From assembly GCA_015227615.1 (NCBI GenBank), contig JAALGZ010000006.1:124001-188000 (forward strand): a stretch of 64,000 nucleotides of DNA. The letters run 5' to 3'. This document shows positions 12,901 through 24,115 of this stretch, piece after piece. The translations under genes were made by a program, and so were the position numbers. Below the pieces are notes generated by a model. That model saw only the letters and a list, made by a program, of their open reading frames with translations. It was not told the origin of the DNA and made no database searches. The stretch is from Labyrinthula sp. Ha. Its lineage: Eukaryota > Sar > Bigyra > Labyrinthulida > Labyrinthulaceae. The stretch's first letter is position 1. Every line of letters starts with the position of its first letter.

Positions 12901-13058
12901 CCCATGCCCCAGGTTATTTACATTTGAGTGATTTCTACAAAGGGAAATAGTTGGTTGAAAAACTATTGCGAGAAAGATTCTAAACGTAGCATCAGATTTT
13001 TCTTAGCTATTATATGACCCATATGAGACCCATTTGAAACATTATGAGGTACTGCAAT
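6933..13058. other. Gene-free tract upstream of XRN1
   Basis: About 6 kb in which I recognise no gene. Open frames are under 85 codons, AT-rich or on conflicting strands, and show no domain. The first 100 bp hold the presumed XRN1 promoter. The stretch 12640-12880 is less AT-rich, with short frames on both strands, but resembles nothing I know. No tRNA, long tandem repeat or inverted repeat was found. It may be decayed transposon DNA. Confidence 0.5.
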
Positions 13059-13205
13059 TAGGGATGTTATTTGATATATTGATAATTTATCAATAAAAAA
13101 TTTCCCAATATTTTTCTTATTGATTGATTCTGATAATTTCCAAATTATTTTGATTGATTATTGATTATCATTGATAATCAATAATAAATTGGGCCACATG
13201 GCCAA
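13059..13205 (+). repeat. hAT left terminal inverted repeat with TTATTGAT-type subrepeats
   Basis: Begins TAGGGATGTTATTTGATA and is filled with palindromic TTATCAATAA / TTGATTATCA words, a typical arrangement for transposase-binding subterminal repeats in hAT elements. It is matched in inverted orientation at 19955-20106. A third copy at 40071-40195 resembles this end more closely than the other. Confidence 0.7.
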
Positions 13206-16200
13206 AATCAATTGATTTATTGATACGTTTGATTATTGATAAGTTTTAATAATTTAGTAATTCCGTCACTTCTTAATGAAATTCCACAATTATTCCGTGA
13301 ATAAATACTGAGTCACCGGGTTTGAAGACCCAGGGGGTTATACTCTGACCGTATCCTCTACAGCTATACCAATTGACACCTTTACCAATGAACCAGTATG
13401 AGCTCTATAGGTTGGATTCGTCGATTCCGGAGAACCCTTCTACAAGGGCAGACATGATATTGAACACACCTAAGCAAGGACTAGGAGTTACGAGACTTAG
13501 CTTATGTCGTTCGAAAGCTCTCTTTTCTTAGATTGCACTTTTTTAATATTTAATTGAATTTGAAAATTTTAGGAACAATAAATAATAATGCTTTAACAAC
13601 AGCGAAATGGATGATGACTGCAGACAATGAAATCCCTCTAAGTCGGCTCCAAATTCGTTTCATTGAAAGTTAGGTACATATTCATAAAGCTCTCTGCAAG
13701 AGCTTTTAATATAAATGAAGTTAAGCGGCTAAAATAAATTTTAACTTCCTCAAAATAAAATATATTTGTTCGCGATAGCAAAAGTTTTCCATAATGTTCA
13801 TACAGAAATGCTTGTATCTTGACTTAAACTCATATTCAGAAAAACTATAACACATCATTCAAAAGATATTTTAATTTCCCATGCACTCAAAAAGAAGTAG
13901 TTTAGTTTTTTAAGAAGTTACTCACGAGTTATGTGCGTTTTAGTATCCGAGTATCAAGGCAAAATTTAGCTTAGGAAAATCTGCCTCAGTAAAAGTCATT
14001 TTTCTCAGTCAATAATTCGTCTTTTTAAACCAAATAAAAATTTAAAATGTTTTAGATATTAATTTCAAAGATATTATAGCTTTTTTAAGTTTTTTTGTGT
14101 GAAAATACTAAGGTTAAATTACGTATTTCTATATTTCAAGTATACTGTTCAATTTCAGGTCATATTTTTGCTTCTCTTGTATCTCGCTCAATCTTTCTGT
14201 AAAGTACTATTGTAATCTGTTAGACTTATATTAAACATTTTTCCAGCCGCTGGTTTTTAAATTTTTTGTTTTTGAGGACTGAAAGATAATTTTTGATTCT
14301 GTTCTTTTCACGTAATCCTTTATTTTAGCTGAATTTGTCAATAATTGCAAAGCTTATTTCTCAATGAATTTTTGAGCTATGAAAAACAAAACACAGCTTT
14401 GGAAAGCTCTTTTAAATATCTTTTTAGTCATATAAGATAATACAGGATGCAAAAAATAATAAATTTATGTAGAATGCAAAATATCATCAAAATATGGCAC
14501 ATCCATTTTATATCGATCAGAAAACAATGAAGAAAAAGGTTACACCACCTCTGTAAACTGTCAACGTTAGTTTTTATATTCAACTTTTACCTAGGAGTAA
14601 GCAATAGTGTTTTATTTCTTTTGTTATTATGGGGTGGTAAAAACTTTATCAGCGATTTTTTCAGAAATGCAGTATAATGCCCATAAAATGAACAATACCT
14701 TTTCAACTCTTTTATGAAGCTCAAAACATATTGAAAACTAAGCTTAGCACTTGCTCACATAAAAATTTAGAGGAGTAAAACAATATAAAGTAAAAAAAAA
14801 CACGATTACTGAAAATAAAGCATATAGTATTTGTTACTTTTTGTCACGAAATCTTCCTCAAATACAATATTGTCGCCCACAATGTGTTTCACATTTAAAA
14901 AACCTTTCCAACCATGTATTTTGTCAAGGTATTTGATAAGGATGAGTACCTTAAACCTTTAAAAAGGTTAATTTTAGGGGTCCTTTTCACTAAGTACACA
15001 GATCTCTAAAAAAAATATACATTGAAACGTAACATCACGAAGAACAACTCCATAGATGATCTGATTCTTCACAGACCCTAAGAACTCACCATACCTAACT
15101 TCTGAAATCATTTCTCAGGATATTTCTTCTCTAGTTAACTGTAACTGAGCTAAACTTCACTCAGAAAAGTCAAATGTTGAAAATCTGCACATCTGAAAAT
15201 ACGAAATCACTCAGTTTTGCTATAATCCCCTAAATTTTTGTACTAGGGAGCCCCAAACAACTAAAAAACACAACCTTTAACCTTTAATTCTGTTTTTTAG
15301 GATATTTTTAATGTTTTTTTAAAGAAAAGTCAATATTGGGCTAAAATGCTGTTTTTATCAACTTCAATCCGTGTAATACCTCAAGAAATACTTGTTTAGA
15401 ACCTGAACAGATCTTACCAGTCAAACGAACGGGTAAATTTAGGTCTAGAAACAGTTTTTTTCTTGGTGAATTTGAGTATTCTGTATAGACTTCATGACAA
15501 TGTATCCTATTTCCAAGATCTCAGAAACTCTGAAAAAGGATACTCTTAACTGTCAAATATTCCTGAATGGGTGATACCAAGTAACAAAACATCCTGAGAA
15601 ATGGTAATCAACCAGAGGTATTGATGATTTAGGGTTACTCCGAGTTTTGTTTGAGGAAACTCCAAGAACTTCCCTATTAATCTCAGCAATAGTTATTTCG
15701 GTTAATTTAACTTTACTCCAAACTCAAACATAAAACAGCCAAAACTGAGCTTCAAATTATTTGAATACAATGAACTTAGACTCTAGCCTTATCTAGAATC
15801 AGTTTCTAGTAATTTAGAAAAGAAAAAAATAATGTTTGAGGCTTTTATTGGTTTTTATTATGTAGATCTCTATCATATAATTGCAAATTCATACATAAAA
15901 ATACATGTTTTTTTAACTTTTACATATGATAAACTGCTTAAAAATACATATAAATTGACATGGAAAGCGCTACTATAAATTAAAGAAGATCAATGTTTTT
16001 AGTTTTTGAAAAAAGTCATTATGTAGTCGTTTTTCTGGCGTATTTATGAAGAAAAGTGATACTTTTGTTTTTACAAGTTCAACATCTTAATCTTATTTTT
16101 ATAAAACATGCTTAGTATCATTTAAAAGAGAAAAATCATATCTTTTTTTTGATATAAAAGTTTTTTGTAGTTTTTAATTAGAAGTTACCTATTCAGTTAC

Positions 16201-16305
16201 AAACTTTTCATTAAAAATACATTCTTGAAGTACTCAAACATGCAATAAGAGCCCAATATATATACCAACTGAAACGCATCAAATAAGAGGATAAAGGGAC
16301 GAACT
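13206..16305. other. AT-rich non-coding interior of the hAT element
   Basis: About 3.1 kb between the left terminal repeat and the first ORF. The first 300 bp (13300-13510) are distinctly richer in G and C and contain a tRNA-like but non-folding stretch. The rest is very AT-rich and poor in G, with no frame worth calling. Its difference from surrounding DNA suggests a long 5' non-coding part of the element or a nested, unrecognisable insertion. Confidence 0.4.
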
Positions 16306-16557
16306 ATGGAATTCAAAGACAAAAAAGACATCCCAAAGTGTACGGATACGGCTTTGAAAGCAGAAGAAGTTGAAGTAGAAAAAAGATTGAAGTTGAAGAA
16401 GAATCAGGGAAGAGCGAGGAAAGCATTCTACAGTGGAGTTGAGCTTAAGGGTAACCTAAATTCAGAAAGAAACAAGAGCAAATTGAAAGCTCTAAAGTTT
16501 CTAAAAGAAATTCCTGAGTCTGTTTTAGAAGATTTTGATAAACTTAATATTGTATAA
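16306..16557 (+). CDS. Small charged protein of unknown function inside the hAT element
   Basis: An 83-residue ATG-initiated frame, rich in Lys and Glu, with a predicted helical central part (KAEEVEVEKRLKLKKNQ) and an acidic C-terminal helix (ESVLEDFDKLNIV). Its codon composition looks coding compared with the AT-rich DNA on either side. It lies 670 bp upstream of the transposase on the same strand and within the terminal repeats, so it may be an accessory product of the transposon or a captured fragment. I do not recognise the family. Confidence 0.35.
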   Translation: MEFKDKKDIPKCTDTALKAEEVEVEKRLKLKKNQGRARKAFYSGVELKGNLNSERNKSKLKALKFLKEIPESVLEDFDKLNIV

Positions 16558-17229
16558 ACTCTAACTAAATAAGAATTGTTTTTCGTATTTTCTATCTTCA
16601 TATGTATTTATATTTATTGTCGTTTTATGTGCGTCTCTGTTGTGGCAGAGAAAACAACCTTCATTTATGTTAAAAGTAGCGTTACCGTTAAAAGCCCTAT
16701 ATTCTTAGGCAAACTTCTTAGAACAACTAAACTACTTATCAATAAATTATTGGAATCCAATATACCTTGGTGTCTCCTTTATCATCTTCTAACGGTAAGT
16801 TTGTTAACTTTTCCCCTACAGCTTGGACCTGGTCTCTGGTTGAGTCACAACTCCTTGAGGTATTTAATACCCTACTGACACAATAAGGTAAAATATGTGC
16901 AAACTTTTAACTATTTCATTAAGTAGCACTAGAAAACTTGCACACTCAGCAGCTTCTGTGGAACTTAATATTTATAGACAGTCAAACAAGTGTATTGGTT
17001 AACTAGCATAGGAAAAAAGCAATATCCAACCAAAAAACGAATACGTCGGAAAACGATGAAGGACAAAACAGTCGTTTTCTTCTTATTATTCTTTAGGAAC
17101 CACCGGAAATAGCCATAAACTGAAGTGGAAAATAATAAAAACTCGCAAAACTGTACTTTTACGTCTTATTATTTATTCTTAGGTCAAACAATACTGAAAT
17201 AAATATCAAAAACGAAGAAGAAAGAAACC

Positions 17230-19448
17230 ATGGATAAAGAAATTGACTTGACTCAGGCCTCCACTTCATGCAGTATATCTGTCTTTGCTACAAGAACTTC
17301 AACTGCTTCTTCTATTTCAAATCAACAGCCAGAAGCCAAGCGTCAAAAGATCAAGAATAAGGCTGAAACATGGAAGAAGAACTTTCAGGATTATGTAGGA
17401 AGATCTTCAGGAAAGCAAGATACACCTTCAGCAAGCAAACGGAGCAGAACAAAGATGAAAAGAAGCAAGGCCTATGAATATTTTAAGCTAGATGAAGTGG
17501 ATGAAACTCGGATGCTATGCAACGAGTGTGGAGTTTCTGTTAACTATACGAACAAGAACACGACCGCGATGCTTAATCATATGGGAAAGTGCCAGAATAT
17601 TATATTGAAAGAAAAGGAAAAGTCTCGGAAGAAGATTGGTGGCCGAATTTCGAGGTTTTGTTGAGCCAGAGCTCTACTCAGGCTAGGGGTCAACATGCCT
17701 TTGGAGTGAAGGGAAGTTCAAGTGCCAATGATGCAGATAAAGCAGTTTATGAAGCTCAGAGGAAGGCTGTTGTCATACTGAAGCAAAGTTTTGGATTCTG
17801 GAGTAAACCTTGCATTGTGGACGTTGTTCGAGCCCTTCATCCTGAGCACAAACCTGTTGGACGACAACGCTTCAAGAAGGATATTATGAATGATTACAAG
17901 AAGGCTAAGAAGCTTATAGCAGTGGATTTGATGAAGCAGGTCAAGAGTGGAAGTTTCAGTATAACATGCGATAACTGGTCTTCAACATGTTACAAAGGCT
18001 ATATGATGTTGACTCTGCATTGGATAACTGAAAGCTTTCAGATGAAAAGGTTGGGGCTTTCCTTTGATAGACACAGAGGAAAACACGATGGTGGAGCAAA
18101 CTGCAACTTGATCATGGCTACGTTGAAGGAGTTTGGGATCCAACATAACGTTGTTAGCATTACAACGGATAACGGAAGCGACATGCTCTCTGCTGGTAAA
18201 AGGTTGCATAGTATATTGTTGCAAGAAGAGGAAAAAGCAACAAGCGAAGGAAAAGTACCTATTGTCCCTGTTTTGAAGCTGGATGACTTTCATTTTTGCT
18301 GCATGGCCCATGTGAACAACTTGATTACAAAAGAAGTATTAAAGCATCTCAAGAACCAGTTGTATCGAGCTAGAAGGTTCAGGCTTTATTTTAATGGAAC
18401 AGCAAGACAAGGGCTATGGGAAGCAGCTGTAGAAGCATGTGGTTTCAAGGGTAAAGACGATGCAAAGTTGCCAAGTATCGATGTTGCTACAAGATGGGAG
18501 CGCATGTTCCTTTTTCTACAAGCCTTGGTGAAGAAGAAAGATATTATCTTAGAAGTCCAGGAAAAGATGCCAGCTGATAGAGAGTTTACAATGGTAAAGC
18601 TTAATGAGTCGGAGTTTCATGTCATGAGTTTCATTGCAGATATGTTGAAGCCGAGCTATCTGGTAACGACGCGGGCTTCGATTAGCACACAGGTGACTGT
18701 CTGTTATAGAAGAAAGATGTTTCAAGCTCTATTTAAGTCATTAAGGGAAATAAAACAGAAGTGTAGTGATCCTCCCTATGAAGTTGCTGAGCATTTTGGC
18801 GATGAATTTCTAAAAGTATTGGAGGACTTGGCTACTGTAACTGAGTCTGCACTTAGGAAAAAGGTGGCTGCATATCAAAACCTGTTTGTTGATTCCAAGG
18901 TTGTTTTACTCACGGAAATATTGAGCAAGAAGGTTTACAAAAACACCGAGGTAGTTACTGGATCTTCTACTTGGCAGAAGCACAAAGCTGTTTTGGTGGA
19001 GTTTATTGCCACTGTTCACAACAAAGAAGTTTTGAAGCGGCAAGTCAAGAAGCGAGTGCAGCCTATGGTGGTGGAACGAAGCCTGGATGATTTTTCAGAT
19101 GAAGATGATGATGAAACCATACATGCTTTGGATATGGAGGACTCTAAAAGGGTGGAGGCGTTTCTAGCTGAAAAGAGATTACCAAAAGGATATTCGACAC
19201 TGGACTTTTGGAGGGAGAAGAGGTTCACTTATCCATTGCTTGCAGTTTTAGCTAGAAGATATCTTTGCATCCAGACAAGCAGCGTTGATTCTGAGCGAAG
19301 TTTTTCCCATGCTAAAAAAACGTTTGTTGGCAAAGAAGCGCTGAAGGATGAAACGTTTAAGACTCTGATGGATTTAAGAGAATACTACTTTTATCTGGAT
19401 CCTGAGTTGTGTCGGAGCCTGAAGCAAATGGAGGGGAAAGATGATTAG
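17230..19448 (+). CDS. hAT transposase with BED zinc finger (two frames, joined by a short intron or a frameshift)
   Basis: Cut-and-paste transposase. The first frame (17230-17664) has a low-complexity N-terminus, a basic region and a BED finger with C97, C100, H117 and C121. The second frame (open from 17589) holds the RNase H-like core. Numbered from 17589, it has D128 in TCDNWSS, D194 in TTDNGSD, C238/H241 in CCMAHVNN, the conserved ATRWERM tryptophan, and E569 in SSVDSERSFS within the C-terminal hAT dimerisation domain. All catalytic residues are present. The switch needs removal of 2 mod 3 nucleotides; a 44-nt GTCTCGG…GTTGAG segment (from about 17621) would do this, otherwise a 1-nt indel inactivates the gene. 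The coding region is less AT-rich than its surroundings and looks recent. Confidence 0.85.
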
Positions 19449-19710
19449 CATAAAGAAGTTAACATTTAAAAAATATTTTATTGTAGTCAAGTAGGGTTCT
19501 TTTCCCTCAGGTTATCTCCCTCCTTCACTAATTTTAGTTTTAAAACTTACGGTGAAGTTGGGATATTAATGTGAAGATTGTTGTTGTTTTTATGCTAGAA
19601 ACTTAAAAAATACCTATTAAATTTACACAGTAACTTCGAGTTCAGAACGTTAAAGCTTAGTTTGCCTAAAATTGAGGTTAGAAAAGAAACTAAAAAGTAC
19701 GAAACAAACG

Positions 19711-19851
19711 TTAAACTTCCTGTACAAGGTGTTCTTCTAGATCATTCTCACGTTTACGTCTCTCCCTCTCCATATCCTCTACCATCAAGTGCCAAAGTAA
19801 CGCGGTAAATATCGTCAGCAACACGAATATTGCAATATCAATGTCTTTCAT
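19711..19851 (-). CDS. 46-residue single-pass membrane micropeptide, antisense inside the hAT element
   Basis: An ATG-initiated 46-codon frame read from the complement. It has a short acidic N-terminus (MKDIDI), one strongly hydrophobic stretch of about 16 residues (AIFVLLTIFTALLWHL), then a charged amphipathic tail (MERERRKRENDLEEHL) and a stop. This order of anchor and charged helix is more structured than expected by chance in AT-rich DNA, and codon choice is less AT-biased than in flanking sequence. It lies between the transposase stop and the right terminal repeat. No known family is recognised, and a random frame remains possible at this length. Confidence 0.4.
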   Translation of the reverse strand: MKDIDIAIFVLLTIFTALLWHLMVEDMERERRKRENDLEEHLVQEV

Positions 19852-19954
19852 TAGTTTTGTCCAGTTATTTCTTTTTTCGAACACGTAAAACTTAAGGTTC
19901 AGTTCAATTAATAGTTGGATTTTGAATTAAAATGGGGTTCTCAAGGCTTGGGCT

Positions 19955-20106
19955 ATAGGACCCAATTTATTATTGATTATTATTTGATAATCAAAATGAA
20001 AATTCTTTTATTGATAATCAATTAAACTGCAAATTCTATTATTGATAATCAGAATCAAAATGATTATCAAATAATTATTGATAATTTTTATCAAATAACA
20101 CCCCTA
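19955..20106 (-). repeat. hAT right terminal inverted repeat
   Basis: Ends …TTATCAAATAACACCCCTA. Its complement starts TAGGGGTGTTATTTGATA, like the left end at 13059. It contains several TTATTGATAATCA words and, at its inner edge, CCCAATTTATTATTGATT, the inverse of the inner edge of the left repeat. Confidence 0.7.
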
Positions 20107-20303
20107 GTTAGGAGTTTGTTGGTGACAGGATGAAAGTGTGGGATAATCGCTGTGGGTTTGGGCCTCTCACTGATGTTTAATGTTGGCCTTTTTTGTTCGG
20201 ATTGATGTTGAAGGTGGATGCATAGAGGAGTATTCGGTAAAGTTTTGCTGTAGTTATCACATCTAGCGTTTATTGATGACAGACCTAAACAATGAGAATA
20301 TAT

Positions 20304-20609
20304 TTACTTTTGTTGCATGTTGTAGCGAATCTGGAAGGTTAAAGAGAAGCTCGCTCTTTCAAGGTATTCCGCTCCTTTGCTACCAACTTCCTGTATTGCA
20401 AGGATGTTTGTATCGGCAGTTAGGGCATATTCCTCGATAGACCTGAGCTTGTAGGAGGTGAGACGGTTAACATTCACAGAGACAATTGAAATTGTTCTGG
20501 AATCTTGCGCTTCATTGACTGGTGTGTGTCTTTTGACTGCCTGAGTGTTGCCGGAACTCATAACGGTTTCTTTGTTTCCAAATTTTCCGTTTCCCAAAAA
20601 CTTTATCAT
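20304..20609 (-). pseudogene. LINE retrotransposon endonuclease (EEP domain) N-terminal fragment
   Basis: The frame begins with an uninformative 40-residue leader and then reads TISIVSVNVNRLTSYKLRSI, followed by a segment ending ILAIQEVGSKG. This matches the start of the apurinic-type endonuclease/exonuclease/phosphatase domain of non-LTR retrotransposons, with the first-strand Asn (NVN) and the metal-binding Glu (QEV). The rest of the nuclease and the reverse transcriptase are missing. It lies about 200 bp outside the hAT right end and is a truncated relic. A host EEP nuclease is less likely given the abrupt end. Confidence 0.55.
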
Positions 20610-20633
20610 TTCTATAGAGTTGCATAGGCTCAA

Positions 20634-23600
20634 AGATATTTCGAGACGAGATTTATTCGAGAATAGAATGAGACACGTCTCTCAGTTTGGAAATACCAAT
20701 GGCATAATAATAGCACTAACGGTATTTTTTCTGGTAAATAGTGGAAGGTATTCCTAGTTAATTTTTCTTACTGTTAATTACCGTTTCTACCGTTTTCGTG
20801 CACTAAATGGAAACACTGGATGATATATGAATTTCTCGTTTTGGGTTCCTAATTTTAAGAAATACAGGAGCTTGCTTGAGTTTCTAAACTTGTAAGCTCG
20901 ATCTTCGAGTTTTCATCCAAGTTATATAAACAACAATGAAATAACTATTAAGAATAAGGTGAAAACTATCGTACACAGAAAAGGTTACTGGCAATTTGAT
21001 TTTGAAAGGAAATTTCATCTTACATGATGCCAGCTAGTGGTGTAGACTGAGGAAAATTCCTCATTGAGGAATTGAGGAAACTTAAAACAACTAAAAAAAT
21101 AGGGAGTTTTGAGGGTCATCAAGGGCCAGTCATGAAATCCAAATTAATCAATGAGTCCCCAGTTAATTCCTTATTGAGTTCCCTAGAAAGTTCCCAAGTC
21201 AACTACTGAATGAATTCTTCATGCCTTACTCAAGATGACATCATTTCTCACTTAGAATTCCGCATCCACTGGAGAAATTAATAAAAAAACAGAGTGAATC
21301 TTCAATGAGATCTCATTCTCAACACCCAATGCTAGTCGAGTTTTCTTTTCTTTACTCCAATAACGACATGGATTTCATAGATATCTTGCTCTTTAATTAG
21401 CAGAATACACTATCAAATTCCAAAAAATCTTTCTTGGCTTAAGAAAGGCCTGACTTTAAGAACAGTATCGTATTTTAAGGTTTCAAAAAGAGAAAGTATG
21501 AAATAAATCTGAGATATAAGGAAGTAAATCTGATGTGCTTAACAGAAAGTCCTGTTCGTACAATGTTGATTGGAATAGGGTGAATTGAAACTTATACAGA
21601 TCATTGAACTATTTAAATTCTTTCAATGATAAATATTGCTATACATTTTATACCTATTTCAAAGAACATCTAATCACGCTTGTTTTGTGACACCTTATTA
21701 TTGCGCAAGATACCTATTTCATACTCTTTTCAGCGGGTTAGGGTCGTCCTTTGTATCGTTTTTTTTCTCCTCTACTAGGAAAACATTTGGAAAGCCAATG
21801 TTTGAAAACAGTCTCCAAGCCTAACTAGACTAAGCTAAAAATTAAAGTTAAGCTGGGTTTACTTAGATTGTCTTAAGAAGCACCTACGGATACCTGGCTC
21901 TACGCCTGTCTCATAAAACGTGTCTGTACAACTTCTTGGTGACCATATTATCTCAGTTTCAATGCCGATTGATTTCGATCTATATTTTCGGGAAAACGTA
22001 AGAATTGAAGCTCTATTATTTGAAAATAAAATCTTTATTGCGAACAATAATCATATTGTTGAAGGGTCAGATGGTAAGAGTTTTAGGCTCTGGTTCCAAT
22101 CAAGATAAAGAGATTGGCCATGAAGTTCAAAGGAAAGATATTTTCCACTTGTTACATTCGAGCATTGTAAAGTCCGAAGTCATACCTAGAAAATAAGGAA
22201 ATGAAGTCTCTTTAGAACGACACTGTGCTAGAACAACTTAACCTATTTGAATCATCATTACCGCTCAATGGCATACTTACTTAATTCATTTTCATAAGTG
22301 GATGCACCAGACAACAATATTTACAGTTATATATGATTTTCAAAGAGCGCAACGCGAGCCTATATCCTTAGGGTTTCTGTTAAAGTTGTACAAGTTAGGA
22401 AGCTAGTTTTGTGAGTATACAAAGTGAAGGTAGTTTGGTTTTCTGATATGACGTATGAGGGTAGTTGGTTGTGGTACAAGGTAACGAAGGTACAAAGGCT
22501 AAAGTAGCACAACTAGTATAAAGTAAGTAGTACCAACCAGACTTTAATAACTAAAAAAATAATATCTCATTCATATTCAACAGTTTCCTTGCGTTGAATT
22601 ATAAGTAGTTCGGCAAATAAGGTCCCTACAAAGAGACAAGAACTGGTTATACCCTTCGCTCAACCAGAAACACTGTATTTATATCAGTTTATCCAAAAAA
22701 GCTTCTTTCTCTATCAAGAATTGGGTGTGCAATTTCTTAAGATTTTCTTTCATAGTATCCTAACTAATTCTTCTTAATTATAGTTCTTAAGGTCCAAGAA
22801 TATGTACATACTTGGTTTTGGGGAGTATATTTAAATTATTTTCTAAAAAAGATGCCTCTAATCACACATTTACTCACTTTATTCTATAGTATTAATTTTA
22901 TAGAAGTCTTGTTGGCATTAGCCCTTTTCTTTGGGACTTTAGCTACATTTAACATTGACTTCCAGAGAAAATACCACAAGAGAAGAGACAAAATGGAGAT
23001 TAATGAAAAAAAATCCCGTTCAAAATAGAATTAAAGTGTTTTAAAATTATGTCACTCTCCCTGGCCATAAGTACATGTGTATTTCCTACCCAACTATAGC
23101 CACATCTACTAGTCATTCAAGGAAACAATATTGAGATAGTCACTATACTATGAGAAGAGCTTACAAAGATTATTACTGATATAATTAGCGCGGCGAATAA
23201 CAAAAAAATTCTTAGCAACGCAAATATAAATATTAGTTGAGTGAGAATGCTTCTGCTGTATTATAGTGAGATAGCAGTTCCTAACTCAAAAGAAGTTGTA
23301 TTCATGTGTTTCATCGGTTGCGTAACGTCTAGGACTGTGTATGTTACGGGTTCTTGCTAAAGATATCTACCTGTATTAGTTTACTGATCCAAATCACTAT
23401 CAAATTATTCTTTTTCGGTTACTTTCTTGTATGTTTAGTGTTCTTATTATTTTCTTGTAGACACTTGATAACTAGCTACGAAAAGCATGTTTTTTCAACT
23501 GGATAAGTTTTCATTCTTCGGTGCACAGGTAGTTTCAATTTCTCAAGAGTTTTAACACTTAAGAATTCCTGTGTTTGACAGACAGATGAAGGTGACAAAT

Positions 23601-24115
23601 AGGCTTCTTCTAGAGAATCTTTGGTGTTCTGTGTTGATTTAGCATAGCAGTACTTAAGATAAGGCAGTGGAATGATTAAAATTTAGTTAAGAATTCAAGT
23701 TCAAGAACCACCTTATAATCCTTTTATATAAAGCTCAAAAACTCATCTAATTAAAATTCTACGCCATTAACTGCATTATACTGTGTACATATATTGATGA
23801 GTTTTTCCCTTCCCTTATTAGAGTTTTTCCATAGACAGTAGAAACGAACTTATTCCTTTTCTATTGAACGATAAAACTTTATTTAAGATACTTTTTTTCA
23901 TCGTCATAAAGTTTCTCTAGGACAGACAAAATGTAATTTAGTATAGACCCCACTTTCTTTGTCTATACTATTCACACTTTCATGTAATTTCCTATTAGTC
24001 TTTGTTTTGCTAAACAGAGTATAAACCATTATATCTGAAGGGCACATTACTGAATGACGGTATAGCCGAGAAACCCGTAAGATCAATCCCATACCAAAAA
24101 AACATAAACCGGGAG
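20634..24115. other. Gene-free tract
   Basis: No supported gene. Frames are short and show no domains. At 21037-21200 there are repeated TGAGGAA / TTCCCTAG-type words that hint at a decayed small element but do not align into clear inverted repeats. The last 200 bp presumably hold the promoter of the downstream membrane protein. Confidence 0.45.

Larger units (their letters stand above)
13059..20106 (+). mobile_element. hAT-superfamily DNA transposon (about 7 kb)
   Basis: The ends are inverted copies: the left starts TAGGGATGTTATTTGATA and the complement of the right starts TAGGGGTGTTATTTGATA. Similarity continues for about 145 bp, including a shared AATCAATAATAAATTGGG at the inner edge of both. 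Inside are a BED zinc finger plus transposase frame, a small ORF at 16306 and an antisense micro-ORF at 19711. hAT elements normally make 8-bp target duplications. The flanks (ACTGCAAT on the left, GTTAGGAG on the right) do not match, so either a flank has mutated or the two ends belong to separate insertions. The element would also be unusually long. Confidence 0.65.

Noticed and set aside
13310-13395. tRNA- or SINE-like stretch on the minus strand (A-box-like TAGCTGTAGAGG and a TTCAAAC loop)
   Set aside because: The T-arm does not pair, the A box has an insertion, and no acceptor stem forms, so a tRNA or tRNA-derived SINE cannot be supported.
18000-18311. 109-codon antisense frame
   Set aside because: Shadow of the hAT transposase coding sequence.
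21037-21200. Repeated TGAGGAA/TTCCTCA words suggesting a small inverted-repeat element
   Set aside because: The two sides do not align over more than a few bases, and no target duplication is visible.
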